64,000 nt of DNA from Phytopythium helicoides (taxonomy: Eukaryota > Oomycota > Peronosporomycetes > Pythiales > Pythiaceae): positions 1 through 64,000 of the forward strand of contig JANFNE010000036.1 of NCBI GenBank assembly GCA_024867545.1. Direction: 5' to 3'. The translations under genes and the position numbers were made by a program. The notes under the pieces were generated by a model. It was not told the origin of the DNA. It ran no database searches and saw only the letters and a list, made by a program, of their open reading frames with translations. Each line of letters opens with the position of its first letter. Position 1 is the stretch's first letter. Positions 21,917 through 31,921 of this stretch are shown here, piece by piece.

Positions 21917-22636
21917 ATGTCGACCGAGCCCGAGCCCGAGCGTGCCACGCCGCAGGAAGGCGTGCCGAGCGTGCCTGAGGAGTACCGTGAGCTGATCGAG
22001 AAGACGCTGGCGAGCGTCGAGGCCGAGCTGGCGGACGAGGCTTCGTGGAACTTTCACTCGGAGAAGCACGGCGTCAAGGCGTACACCAAGCTGGACGGGT
22101 CGCTGACAGCCGCCAAGGGCACGGGCTTCCTGCCGTACCACCCGCGCGCCATCTGGGAGCTCGCCATCGACTCGTCCAAGCGCAAGTCGATCGACCCGCA
22201 GCTCGCCGCCGGCAAGATGCTCAAGCGCCTGGACGCGCAGACCACCATCGACCACCTCGAGTACAGCCCCATCTTCATCGTCGCGGGCCGCGACTTTTGC
22301 AACCTCACGCACTGGCGCGTGCTGCCCGACGACTCGATCGTCGTCATCGCGCAGAGCATCGAGGCGCCAGAGCTGTGCCCGCTCAAGGAGCCCAAGGTCG
22401 TGCGCGGCCAGCTGCACTTTGCGCTCACCAAGATTACCCCCAACGCCGACTACACGGGCGCCGACGTGACGCTCATCGTCAAGACGGACCTGCGCGGCAG
22501 CATCCCGTTCCGTGTGGCCTCGAGCGCCGCGGCGCAGCAGCCGTTCGTCATCCAGCGCTACGGCGAGCAGATCAAGAAGAACAAGAACCTCGCCGAGTAC
22601 GCCGCGCAGGGCAAGGTCAAGAACACGGTGCTGTGA
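21917..22636 (+). CDS. Stand-alone START-domain lipid-binding protein
   Basis: 239 aa from MSTEPEPERATP; an upstream ATG at 21794 would add a basic, possibly organelle-targeting extension (MYAEDAPRRVFSS..). Residues about 20-239 form a single START domain with WNFHSEKHGVKAYTKLDGSL, GTGFLPYHPRAIWELAIDSS, GRDFCNLTHWRVLPDDSIVV, LCPLKEPKVVRGQLHF and SSAAAQQPFVIQRYGEQIKK. The domain binds and shuttles a lipid or sterol. It is strikingly similar (by eye about two-thirds identical) to the second START domain of the multidomain protein starting 975 bp downstream on the same strand, which indicates tandem duplication. No intron; very GC-rich. Confidence 0.88.
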   Translation: MSTEPEPERATPQEGVPSVPEEYRELIEKTLASVEAELADEASWNFHSEKHGVKAYTKLDGSLTAAKGTGFLPYHPRAIWELAIDSSKRKSIDPQLAAGKMLKRLDAQTTIDHLEYSPIFIVAGRDFCNLTHWRVLPDDSIVVIAQSIEAPELCPLKEPKVVRGQLHFALTKITPNADYTGADVTLIVKTDLRGSIPFRVASSAAAQQPFVIQRYGEQIKKNKNLAEYAAQGKVKNTVL

Positions 22637-23611
22637 TTCAGCGGCGAGCCACCTTGCTCCCATTGGCGCCGACTCGCGCCAATACAAGAACCCCTTTTTG
22701 CTCTGTCCTTTTGCTGCGTAGTTTGGATGGCATTGACTTGATGTGTGGGTTGGATGCCATTGACGTGCTGCGTGGCTTGTTTGCTTGGGTTCTAGATACA
22801 CCTAGATGGCGCAGCAGACCACGTTGAAGCCGACGGAAACTGACCAAGTTGAAGATGTCGACAGAACAGAACCGAAGGATGGGCTGCAAGGTTCCATCCC
22901 ACGTCGGGGCAACCCACCTCGGCTTCTTCATGCACAGCCTTGCCACTACTGCTGTAGCAGCAAAAGCGTCGCCATGTCGACTACTCTGCTAGTGTAGCTG
23001 TCCACATGAGCTCCATGCTCCGACACCGGCACATGCAAAGGCGTCTCGCCTCCCTCTGCCGCGGAACCGGACGTGAAAGCGCGACAGCCTCGCGTGACGT
23101 CACATCAACATCCTAGATGACAGAAGCAGAGCATGTGACAGGCTTTATTGACTCCGGTTTTGTCAATGACGCGCCGATACTGCGCGTGACGCTGGAGACA
23201 CATGTCCTCAATCAGAGTCCTTTGATACCTTTATCTTCTAATCTCTACTCACTATATGATTCACTATCATCTTCTGATTACACCACAGAACACCTCCATC
23301 AATGAATGTATACATCATCTAGATATCAGATGGTTGTCAAAGCCACTTTCCAAGACCCGACGCTACAGACTAATCCCTTCGAGTCATTCGTTTCCACATC
23401 AACATCGCCTTTTCGAACCTGGCCGCCAGGTGCGTGGCCTCTTCGTCCCTTCTCCACCCGCCTGCTCTAAAAAACTGCGCATACTCGGCGCCATACGCTT
23501 CCGGACCGTCGCCGACGGGAAGAGCAGACGCCCGCCGCACGCTCGCCATTTCCCGATCGCCGCGGCCCCCGACCCGGCCGACCAGCGCCTTTCTCGCTCC
23601 AGCAGGCGAAG
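22637..23611. other. Intergenic region with possible ankyrin-repeat relic
   Basis: On the minus strand near 22960-23075 a short stretch reads AAEGGETPLHVPVSEHGAHV, like one degenerate ankyrin repeat (G.TPLH). It is isolated and interrupted by stops. Nothing else recognised. Confidence 0.35.
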
Positions 23612-26600
23612 ATGCGGTCGCCGCAGCCGCAGCCGCAGTTCCTGGCGCTGAGCAGCAGCGGCAGCGGCGCGTCGAGCTCGCCGCGCAAGGCCGGACACCT
23701 GTACAAGAAGACGGGCGGGCTCGCGCGCTCGTGGAAGCCGCGCTACTTCACGCTCGAGGGCTCGGTGCTGTACTACTACAAGCACGAGGGCGACTCGGTG
23801 CCGCGCGGCATCGTGGTGCTCGCGGGCTGCGAGGTGCGCCCCACCAAGGACAAGAAGTACTACAGCTTCCGCATCTCGCACCCCGAGACCTCGCGCGTTT
23901 ACGACCTCGCGGCCACGCTCCCGAGCCGCACCGAGGACTGGATTGACGCCATCTCGGCCGCCATCCGACATGCAAACATGGCCGAGAGCCTCGCGGCGTC
24001 CAACGGCAGGGCGGAGTCGCGCGGATCTATGACCGGCGACCTGCGGCCGTCCATGCTGCCCGACTCGCGCGCGTCCATGGCAGACTACCGCCCGTCGACG
24101 CTCGAGTTCTTCCACTCGTCGTCCTCCAACTCCATGATCGACTACGCGGGGCTCGCGGCGATCCACGTGGACGACGCGCCGCTGCCGGAGCAGTACGAGG
24201 ACCGGATGGAGAGCCTCATGTGCGAGTTTGTCAAGCAGGCCGAGGACGACGCCGACGGATGGAAGCTCGAGACGGAGAAGCGCGACGTCAAGGCGTACGT
24301 ACGCAAGGCGTCACGCGTCGGCTCGTACAAGGGCGTGGGCTTCATCAAGCACCACCCTCATGCGGTGCTCAAGCTCATTCTTGAGCTCTCGCGCCGCCAG
24401 TCGTTTGACCCGCAGCTCCTGGCGACGCAACGCATCCACGTCTTCAATGACCACACATTCGTCGACCATCTGACGTACAAGGCTGTTTTCCCTGCCTCCG
24501 CACGCGACTTTGTCAACATCACACACTGGCGCGTGCTCAAGGATGGACGCATCGTGGTGCTGGCGACATTCGACGAGAGCAACGAGTTCGTCAAGCCCCA
24601 GGAGCCGAAGATCTTGCGTGCACGAGTCATAATGGCAGGTTTCGTGCTCACGCCGAACGAGGACTACTCTGGTGTCAAGGCCGTTTACATCACGAAGGCT
24701 GACATCAAGGCGGGTATCCCAGCGAGCCTTCAGACAAAGATGTTTATCAAGCAGGCGTTCGTTATCGACGGTCTCCGCAAGGCACTTGACGATGACGACA
24801 GCGTTGCGAGCACGGACTTGGAGCGCGTCACCAACCGCACGCTCTTCGGCCTCATAACGACCGAGTGCGAGGCGGATACTGACGAGCTTGACGACGAAAC
24901 AGTTTCGTCGTCGCGCTCGCATTCCGGAGAGTCTGCGGAGCCAGATCCCGAGGAGCCCGTGCCGAGCAGTGATATCCCCGAAGAGGGATTCCCGGTCGTG
25001 CCCGACAAGTATCGCGACCTGATTGAGAAGGCACTAGCGCGTGTCGAATCGGAGCTCAACGACGAGTCTTCATGGAACTTCCACTCCGAGAAGAACGGCA
25101 TCAAGGCGTACACCAAGGTGGACGGATCGCTCACGTCTGCCAAGGGCATCGGCTTCCTTCCTTACCACCCGCGTGCGATCTGGGATCAGGTGATTGACAG
25201 CTCCAAGAAGAAGCAGGTCGACCCGCAGCTCGCGCAGGGCATGCCGCTCGCGACGCTCGACGCCCAGACGACCATCGACTACTTCGAGTTCAAGCCCATC
25301 TTCGTGGTGGCTGGACGCGACTTCTGCAACCTTACCCACTGGCGCGTCCTTCCCGATGGCACAATCATGATCGTCGCTCAGGTCATTGAGGACCTCGACC
25401 TTTGTCCGCTCAAGGAGCCCAAGGTCGTTCGCGGAGAGGTGCACATCTCGTGTACGAAGATCGTCCCGAACGCTGCGTACGACGGTGCCGAGGTCACGTT
25501 TATGGTCAAGACGGACCTAAAGGGGAGTATTCCGTCGCGGATTGCGAGCAAGGCCGCCGCAGAGCAGCCGTTTGTGATTCAGCGCATTGGCGAAGTGCTC
25601 AAGAAGAACAGCGCGCACGTGGAGCAGCTCGCGAAGCTCGGAAAAGTCACCAACACGATCTTTGACGGATCCAAGAAGCGCTCGTTCTCGACCGCCTCAG
25701 CGTCGTCTACCTCGGTCTCTTCAAGAGGCTCAAAACAGCGATCGAGCCCGAAGAAGGTGACAATCGACGAGACGCCCAAGCCCTCGGCGTCAATGGAGCG
25801 CGCTTCAATCGACAACTCGGCGGGTCGCCCCTCGGCAAAGCAGAACGAGTCGTCCGAGCCCGTCGTGATGGACATCCCCAAGGACCGCCGCAACACGGTG
25901 AACGACATTGCCTCGTACGCCGTGCAGTTCGGTGGCGCGGTCCTGGCCTTGAAGACGGTTGGACTCCCCTCTGTAGTGCACCTCGGGCTCATCGTTCTCC
26001 TCATCCTCTACTTCTCGCTTCAGCTTCATCTTGGCCCGAGCCACATGACGCCTCGCCGCAAGATGACGATCGCGACGTTTGGTCCGCCAGACAGCGGCAT
26101 GATTCTTGGTACGCTCCAGCTCGACGTTTCCAAGACGCTCAAGTACATTGAGACTAAGCGCGAGGCAACTGGAGCCCACATCACCATGACGCACATCGTC
26201 CTCCGCGCTATCGGCTATGCCATGAGCAAGGCACCATCTGTGAATGGCCACCTCGTGCTCGGCACGTACTACCCGGCCCCGACGACGGACATTTCGTGCC
26301 TTGTGGCGATCGAGGGCGGCAAGGACCTGGGTGTGTGCCGCCTGCCAGAGGTCGACAAGATGTCGCTGACAGATGTGTGCGAGCGTGTGCGTCGCGAGGC
26401 GACCAAGATCCGGGGCGGCAAGGACAAGGGTCAGGAGGACCGCAACAAGCTTATGTCAATCCTGCCGACGATCGTCATCCGTCAGATGGTCAACTTCTTC
26501 GGATGGCTGGGCAGCGCCGTGGGTCTCCGCATCGCACCTCTCGGTGTTGAGCCGTACATGTTTGGCTCGTGCATGGTCACGTCAATTGGCATGATGGGCC

Positions 26601-26839
26601 TCGACATGGCGTTTGCTCCAATCACGCCGTACTCGCAAGTGCCCATGCTTGTCACCATCGGCTCAATCGAGGACAAGGCCGTGGTTGTGCACGGCAAGGT
26701 GGTTGTTCGTCCGATCCTAACCATCACGACGACCATCGACCACCGCTTCGTGGATGGCTCGGAGGCTGCGCGTATGGCCAAGAACGTCAAGCGGTTGGTA
26801 GAGGACCCGAGTCAAATTGAACCTGCCGATACGGCGTGA
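23612..26839 (+). CDS. PH-START-START-TM-2-oxoacid dehydrogenase acyltransferase (E2-like) fusion protein
   Basis: 1075 aa, one exon. Domains in order: PH (about aa 24-125: AGHLYKKTGGLARSWKPRYF ... TEDWIDAISAAIRHA), START 1 (about 190-395, RDFVNITHWRVLKDGRIVVL), an acidic linker, START 2 (about 455-690, GRDFCNLTHWRVLPDGTIMI, KAAAEQPFVIQRIGEVLKK), a Ser-rich linker, and a hydrophobic segment (about 770-810, HLGLIVLLILYFSLQLHLG). The C-terminal domain (about 815-1065) resembles the catalytic domain of lipoyl E2 acyltransferases: TRRKMT-like start, MTHIVLRAIGYAMSKAPSVN, FGSCMVTSIGMMGLDMAFAP, and the catalytic-type TTIDHRFVDGSEAARMAK with its DHRxxDG. No lipoyl or peripheral-subunit-binding domain is present. 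It could carry a lipid and acylate something at a membrane; that activity is inferred, not shown. Confidence 0.9.
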   Translation: MRSPQPQPQFLALSSSGSGASSSPRKAGHLYKKTGGLARSWKPRYFTLEGSVLYYYKHEGDSVPRGIVVLAGCEVRPTKDKKYYSFRISHPETSRVYDLAATLPSRTEDWIDAISAAIRHANMAESLAASNGRAESRGSMTGDLRPSMLPDSRASMADYRPSTLEFFHSSSSNSMIDYAGLAAIHVDDAPLPEQYEDRMESLMCEFVKQAEDDADGWKLETEKRDVKAYVRKASRVGSYKGVGFIKHHPHAVLKLILELSRRQSFDPQLLATQRIHVFNDHTFVDHLTYKAVFPASARDFVNITHWRVLKDGRIVVLATFDESNEFVKPQEPKILRARVIMAGFVLTPNEDYSGVKAVYITKADIKAGIPASLQTKMFIKQAFVIDGLRKALDDDDSVASTDLERVTNRTLFGLITTECEADTDELDDETVSSSRSHSGESAEPDPEEPVPSSDIPEEGFPVVPDKYRDLIEKALARVESELNDESSWNFHSEKNGIKAYTKVDGSLTSAKGIGFLPYHPRAIWDQVIDSSKKKQVDPQLAQGMPLATLDAQTTIDYFEFKPIFVVAGRDFCNLTHWRVLPDGTIMIVAQVIEDLDLCPLKEPKVVRGEVHISCTKIVPNAAYDGAEVTFMVKTDLKGSIPSRIASKAAAEQPFVIQRIGEVLKKNSAHVEQLAKLGKVTNTIFDGSKKRSFSTASASSTSVSSRGSKQRSSPKKVTIDETPKPSASMERASIDNSAGRPSAKQNESSEPVVMDIPKDRRNTVNDIASYAVQFGGAVLALKTVGLPSVVHLGLIVLLILYFSLQLHLGPSHMTPRRKMTIATFGPPDSGMILGTLQLDVSKTLKYIETKREATGAHITMTHIVLRAIGYAMSKAPSVNGHLVLGTYYPAPTTDISCLVAIEGGKDLGVCRLPEVDKMSLTDVCERVRREATKIRGGKDKGQEDRNKLMSILPTIVIRQMVNFFGWLGSAVGLRIAPLGVEPYMFGSCMVTSIGMMGLDMAFAPITPYSQVPMLVTIGSIEDKAVVVHGKVVVRPILTITTTIDHRFVDGSEAARMAKNVKRLVEDPSQIEPADTA

Positions 26840-27168
26840 TTGCAAGATACCAGAACAGAGAATCGCAGCGAGAGATCATCCGTCCATGTAGAGCCAACAT
26901 GCAGCTGAGGTGGTGTGAAGGACTGAGTCTCCGATGGAAGAAGAGCACATGTTTACTTTTCCATCGTCGTCAAGCTGCCCGCTCTTTTAGCGCAAACACC
27001 ACGCTGTCGGTTGCCTCGTTGTCGCATTACAACACCACGTCTGTGTGTGTTCGTACAAAATTCGTACCGATAGTTTCCTGTGCATGCTTGATGGAATTGA
27101 GTTGAGTTTCATTAGCTTCTTCACATGACGTATAGCTCTACACTTCACATCTATCACATCTATCTGGT
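26840..27168. other. Convergent intergenic region
   Basis: 3' flanks of the fusion gene (plus strand) and MFS transporter 1 (minus strand); no gene seen. Confidence 0.6.
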
Positions 27169-29139
27169 CTACAGAGCAAGCTTGTTAGAGGACGGTGCAC
27201 CTTTGATGGACGCGTACGCCTCCCGCCGCTCGAAAATGCGCTGGATCTCCTCGAGCTCCAGTCCCTTGGTCTCTGGCAATTCCTTCCACAGCACAGCCGC
27301 GCCAATTAACGCCATAGCTGCATACATCCAGAAAGCGCCATATGTGCCCAGAAGTCTCACGACCGACAGGAAGGTGAAAGATACAATCAGGTTGGTGATC
27401 CAGTTGACAGAAGTCGCAACACTCAGCGCCAGACTTCGTGCGTGCAGCGGATAGATCTCGGCATTGATTGTCCACGGCATGCAACCCATGCCGCTGGCAA
27501 AGCATGCGAGGTAGACAAACAATGCCACTAGAATAAGCATGCCCGGAATACGGCTATCTTGCGGGCAAGATCCCGTGGACCATGCGCTGGAGATATCAAC
27601 ATTGTCAACAGACAATGACTGGCATGCCGACGACGAAGTGCTTTCGAGACACCAGTTGCCGCCGTCTTGCTCACCAAGTCCACAGAATCCGCACTCTGTC
27701 ATTGCGACACAATCAAAGCACGAGCTTGCTGTTGCACAGTCGCTGGTATCTGTCGGGTCAACAATTGTCACAGGTGTTGAGTCTATTCCTGCTGCCATGA
27801 ATGCCGCACCGAGAACAACGAGCGAGGCAAATACGCCCAGAAGACTCGCGAGCGTCACTTTCCGACGCCCCGAGCGGTCAACCAGGTACACGCCAACAAA
27901 AGTGAAAAGGAAGTTGCTGAACGCGACGACCGATGCCAACCACAGAGCTGTCGATGGGTCGGAGAAGCCCGCCATTTGCACAATGGTTGCACCGTAGTAC
28001 ATGACCGTATTGATTCCACAGAGCTGTTGGAGCGCCTGGAGAAAGCAACCGAGGGCTAGAGCTCGACGTACTGGCGGCTCACGCACCAGTGACAACCACG
28101 CGTGGGTTGTTTGCTTTTCGCCATGGGCTTCTTCGTCCTTGTGAGCGCGAGTCACCTCCGCCTCGATATGACTGAACTCGGTCTCAACCTCTTGAGTCCC
28201 ACGGATGCGCGTGAGGGAGTCCCACGCTCTTGCAGTTTGCCCCTTGCTCAGGAGGTAGCGTGGGCTCTCGGGTAGGAACAGAAACCCAATGAACTGGAGC
28301 ATGGCGGGCACGGCTGCGAGACCGAGCATGTATCGCCACCCGTCGTCGACTGAGCTCAGCATGGCGTCAAGCACTGCCGCGAAGAACTGCCCTCCAGTAA
28401 CGCAAGCTGTGTTGAGTGACACGAGCTGCCCACGTGACTCTGGTGGCGCCGCCTCGGCGATGTAGAGCGGGACGACCATGGAGGCGAGTCCAATGGCGAT
28501 TCCCACCACAATGCGACCAACAAGCAGCTGCGAGAACGACTCTGCTGCGCCCATGAGCACCGCTCCGGCCGTGAAGAGCGCCGAAGAGAGCAGGATGACA
28601 GGCTTACGGCCGAGCGCCTGGTTGGCGCAGCTGCTGAGCGCTGCGCCGACGATGGCACCTGCCACGGCCGCCGACACCACCGCCTCACTCTGCACGTCCG
28701 AGAGCCCAAACACGTCCGGGCTCTTGATGAGCACGAGCGCGCCGGAGATGACGCCCGTGTCGTAGCCAAAGAGGAACCCGCCGACCGTCGCGCACAGCGT
28801 CAGCAGGTACAAGTACGTGGCGTTCTTGACAGCTTTGGATCCTGCGACGGTGGCTTCGGCGCCACTGTCCGCGGACGGAGACGCGCTGCTCGAGGCCGGA
28901 GACGCCGACTGGGGCGCCATTTCGACAGTCGCGGCACTCGGCGTGCTGCTGCTGGCGCTGGGGCCGGCGCTTTCGGGTGTGGGCGCGTCCTGCGGCATGG
29001 AGAGCGGCGCGTCGGCCGCGGCTCCAGCTTCGCACCCGCTGGAAGACGGCGATGCGTTGTTGAATTTTGGGCTGGAGTCGGAAAAAACTTTGAGGATTTG
29101 TAGAGGATGGATGTATTGTTGATGGGAGGTTTTAAGCAT
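27169..29139 (-). CDS. MFS sugar/inositol-type transporter 1 with cysteine-rich extracellular loop
   Basis: 656 aa from ATG 29139 (MLKTSHQQYI); 28998 (MPQDAPTPES) is an alternative start. Typical sugar-porter motifs: GGFLFGYDTGVISGALVL (TM1), NQALGRKPVILLSS (GRK/R loop), VPLYIAEAAPPESRGQLVS, GWRYMLGLAAVPA, FLPESPRYLLSKG, LQQLCGINTVMYYGAT, VDRSGRRKV, CMPWTINAEIYPLHAR and LPETKGLELEEIQRIF. Between late helices an extracellular loop has about eight cysteines (C.TASSCFDCVAMTECGFCG), a PSI-like insertion as in HMIT/SLC2A13 proton-myo-inositol symporters. Likely a plasma-membrane sugar or inositol uptake carrier. Divergent from the CDF gene with a shared 386-bp upstream region. Paralogues at 33377-35095 and 36662-37804. 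Confidence 0.9.
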   Translation of the reverse strand: MLKTSHQQYIHPLQILKVFSDSSPKFNNASPSSSGCEAGAAADAPLSMPQDAPTPESAGPSASSSTPSAATVEMAPQSASPASSSASPSADSGAEATVAGSKAVKNATYLYLLTLCATVGGFLFGYDTGVISGALVLIKSPDVFGLSDVQSEAVVSAAVAGAIVGAALSSCANQALGRKPVILLSSALFTAGAVLMGAAESFSQLLVGRIVVGIAIGLASMVVPLYIAEAAPPESRGQLVSLNTACVTGGQFFAAVLDAMLSSVDDGWRYMLGLAAVPAMLQFIGFLFLPESPRYLLSKGQTARAWDSLTRIRGTQEVETEFSHIEAEVTRAHKDEEAHGEKQTTHAWLSLVREPPVRRALALGCFLQALQQLCGINTVMYYGATIVQMAGFSDPSTALWLASVVAFSNFLFTFVGVYLVDRSGRRKVTLASLLGVFASLVVLGAAFMAAGIDSTPVTIVDPTDTSDCATASSCFDCVAMTECGFCGLGEQDGGNWCLESTSSSACQSLSVDNVDISSAWSTGSCPQDSRIPGMLILVALFVYLACFASGMGCMPWTINAEIYPLHARSLALSVATSVNWITNLIVSFTFLSVVRLLGTYGAFWMYAAMALIGAAVLWKELPETKGLELEEIQRIFERREAYASIKGAPSSNKLAL

Positions 29140-29525
29140 TTGCCTTTTCAGCCAATCATATGATGGTATAATGTTAAAATGACTTCGATTGGCTATAAAG
29201 CGGATTATGTGGACCGTCCACTCATCAGGGCTAAGCAATCATTCCGTGATCGGATGAGTGTGCTGTACCGCCAGAACGTCGCATCGACCAGTGCAAACGC
29301 CAATTATATTAAACAACTCCATCAAATACCACAGGTTTTAAAACCCCTTTGAATCTAAAGATTCCATTTCCTCCGATACCAATTTATACAGATCATTCAC
29401 ATCCGCACCGCTACTCGAAGCACCATCACGTCAAGCACATGCGCCGCCTCACATCACCTCACTTCGGTGCCTTCCCTCTCTCCACAAGCGACCAGTCCAG
29501 TCGATTCCCCGCCACGAGTGAATCC
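29140..29525. promoter_or_regulatory. Divergent promoter region MFS1/CDF1
   Basis: 386 bp between divergent starts. CCTCACTTCGG near 29457 is a possible initiator for the CDF gene, which supports its ATG at 29526 rather than the upstream in-frame 29349. The region is AT-rich near 29140-29350. Confidence 0.4.
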
Positions 29526-30779
29526 ATGAGCCAGCGAACGTCGAGCGCCGCCCGCAGCTCCGAGCTGCCGGTGACGGTGGCGAACGCGCCCGAGCCCTCG
29601 GTGGCGTCGTCCAAGGACTTGCTGTCGCCCTGCGCCTACTTGTCAGCTGTGATCTCGGGGGAGAAGCGCCTGGACCATGTCGCGCTTGTGCTCAAGGCGT
29701 CGCTCTTCACCAACATCATCATCGTGCTCTCCATGGCGACCATTGCCGTCGCCAGCCACTCGCTCGCGCTGCTCTCCGCGCTCGTCGAGAACATGGTCGA
29801 CCTCTTCGTCCAGGGTCTGCTATGGTACGCCGGCACGCGGTCGGGAAAGAAGCAGGACTACGCCAAGTACCCCGCGGGGACGTCTCGCTTTGAGCCTGTG
29901 GCCATTATTGTGGCGGCGAGCATCATGGTGTTGGCTGCTGTGTACTTCATCCAAGAGTCTGTGACCAAGATTGTCAATGGCCTCGTGCACGACGACTTTG
30001 AGGCGCCTGACCTATCGGTGGCGGCGATTGTGATCGTGGTGCTGGCTGTGATCACCAAGATTGGTCTCGTGTTCTACTCGGGTTGGATCCTCAAGTCTAC
30101 ATACTCGGCGGCAGTGGAGGCGATTCACCAGGACAACATCAACGACACGATGAGCAACACTGTCGCGATTGCTGCGTACATTGTTGCAGCGGTGAAGCCT
30201 TCGGTGTGGTATGTTGATCCGGCTGGTGCTTTGATCATCTTTTTGTACATCACGTACTCGTGGGGCCGGATGGCAAAGGAGCAGGTGCAACAGCTCGTTG
30301 GTGTGTCCGCTAGCGCCGAGTTCATCGACGAAGTGAAGGAGCTATGCAGCCACCATCACCCGTCGATGTCTCTGGATATTGTCCGTGCGTACCACTTCGG
30401 CACGAACTACCTGGTGGAACTGGAGGTGGTTGTTCCTGGGGACATGTCTGTGAAGATGGCGCACGACATTGCGCTGCAGCTTCAGTTCAAGGTCGAGAAC
30501 CTGCAGGAAGTTGAGCGTGCGTTCGTGCACGTGGACTACCAGTCGCGTGACTACGACGAGCACGTTGTGTCGCGTGAGGAGGACGCCCTGCTCGTGTACG
30601 CCGGATACGAAGCGACGGCTGTCCCGCAGAACGATCTAGGCAACGGTGAAGTGTACGCTGCAGTGCCTACGAGTGATGTGAGCTTCGCGATTCCCGTGAC
30701 TGCCGATGCGCATCCCCCACTTTCGCCTGAGTGCTCGACAACGCCGCGCGCGTCCTCTTTCCATGAGCTCAAGGAGTAA
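29526..30779 (+). CDS. Cation diffusion facilitator (CDF) metal transporter 1
   Basis: 417 aa from MSQRTSSAARSSE; the frame is open to 29349. A CDF core of six helices follows a short N-terminus: DHVALVLKASLFTNIIIVLS, SLALLSALVENMVDLFVQG (ENMVD in the place of the metal-binding DxxxD of Mn-type CDFs), YPAGTSRFEPVAIIV, and HQDNINDTMSN with the second site DxxxD. The cytosolic C-terminal domain carries CSHHHPSMSLDIVRAYHFG, YLVELEVVVPGDMSVKMAHD and VERAFVHVDYQSRDYDEH. This resembles plant/fungal Mn-CDF (MTP8-11) transporters that load Mn, Zn or Fe into compartments. The core is almost identical at DNA level to CDF2 (31922-33043, opposite strand), while N- and C-termini differ. Confidence 0.92.
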   Translation: MSQRTSSAARSSELPVTVANAPEPSVASSKDLLSPCAYLSAVISGEKRLDHVALVLKASLFTNIIIVLSMATIAVASHSLALLSALVENMVDLFVQGLLWYAGTRSGKKQDYAKYPAGTSRFEPVAIIVAASIMVLAAVYFIQESVTKIVNGLVHDDFEAPDLSVAAIVIVVLAVITKIGLVFYSGWILKSTYSAAVEAIHQDNINDTMSNTVAIAAYIVAAVKPSVWYVDPAGALIIFLYITYSWGRMAKEQVQQLVGVSASAEFIDEVKELCSHHHPSMSLDIVRAYHFGTNYLVELEVVVPGDMSVKMAHDIALQLQFKVENLQEVERAFVHVDYQSRDYDEHVVSREEDALLVYAGYEATAVPQNDLGNGEVYAAVPTSDVSFAIPVTADAHPPLSPECSTTPRASSFHELKE

Positions 30780-30943
30780 AGGCACTGGCCTGGCTGAGTG
30801 CGTTCCATGTGTAAGGGATCATATGACTGTGAAGTAGGAGAAGAAACACGGATTCCATACATGCACCTGTTCATTCTCAACATGTAGACGATCTTGGTAT
30901 CTAGTCGCTGCTACTATTAGTGTACCAGCAGCTTGATCATCAT

Positions 30944-31579
30944 CTAGTGTCGCTTTTCCGACTTCTGGTCACCCGCACTCTTGGGCATGAGATGGCGCAG
31001 CACCGGCGTGAGCACGACGTAGATGGCGGCCGTGAGCACTGGAAGCACGACAGCCCACATGTAGACGGCGTGCAGCAGGGTGAAGCGGAACTCCAGCAGC
31101 GTCGCGAGCGTGTCAGTCTTCATGTCGTCCATGAAGGTCGAGACGGAGAACTCGCTTGCGTCCTCCCCTCCGCCAAAGAACGCACTGCCGTAGTAGCTGC
31201 GTCGTCATCAAACATCATCAGCGACACTCGTGCTCTCTCCATCAAGTAGCTCGCGAGACTCACATGAAGACGGGCACGGTCGCGAGGTTCAGCGGCGTGC
31301 AGAGATAGTTGGTGAGCATGGCAGCCACGGGATTGAGTCGGAAGAGGAAGACCGCGGCCATCACGGGCACCGTGGTGAGCCCCGGGATGGGGAAGATGCC
31401 GCCGGACACGCCGAACGCCATGGCGAGCGCGATGCTGCTCGGTGACGCTGCGTCGTGGCGAGCAGTTTGGCGTTAGAAGCGCGGGAGAAGCGGCCAGATG
31501 AGTGCAGACACCACGCACCGCCCGACTTGAGCAGCTTCACCACCGGCGCCTTGACCTTCTGCTCAAAGAACGCGCTCAT
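30944..31579 (-). CDS. DUF2062 membrane protein
   Basis: Exons 31579-31519, 31447-31264, 31196-30944 (498 nt, 165 aa); introns are 71 and 67 bp with GT..AG. The N-terminus reads MSAFFEQKVKAPVVKLLKSG. The DUF2062 signature follows: SPSSIALAMAFGVSGGIFPI, PGLTTVPVMAAVFLFRLNP and TNYLCTPLNLATVPVFI. A soluble loop and a terminal span (HAVYMWAVVLPVLTAAIYVV) end the protein. Bacterial and plant DUF2062 proteins are small membrane proteins of unknown transport or assembly role. It sits between the two CDF genes and is not part of their duplication. Confidence 0.85.
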
Positions 31580-31921
31580 GTCGACGGCTTCCTGGGCTTC
31601 TGCTCGCTGCCGCTTTGGATTGTGGCGGATTGACGAAAAAAACGTGGCACGATTTCGGAAAATGCAGAAAGTTGACTCTAATAGGAAAGACCGCACGTTA
31701 TATTATTATCGTCAATGAGACCCTCTGTCTCTGACTTGAGATCGCGAGGCAACTCGTTCCCTTTGGCTTTCCGGCATCATGGAGAGCTCTACGAACTCAC
31801 TGGGCGTCGATATCATGGATATCATGCTTCTCCCATTCAGGGCTATATCTCTAGTAAAGATACCTGCTTTCCGATAGGAATCACCTTTTGAGATTTTCTT
31901 GTGCACTTACGATGGGCTGCA
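31580..31921. other. Intergenic region DUF2062 - CDF2
   Basis: About 340 bp; nothing recognised. Confidence 0.55.

Noticed and set aside
21914..22801. 295-codon antisense frame over the START gene
   Set aside because: Shadow of the strong codon bias of the START gene; the Arg/Leu/Val/Asp-rich translation has no domain.
22960..23075. Single ankyrin-like repeat on the minus strand
   Set aside because: Only one degenerate repeat with stops either side; noted in the intergenic entry but not called as a gene.
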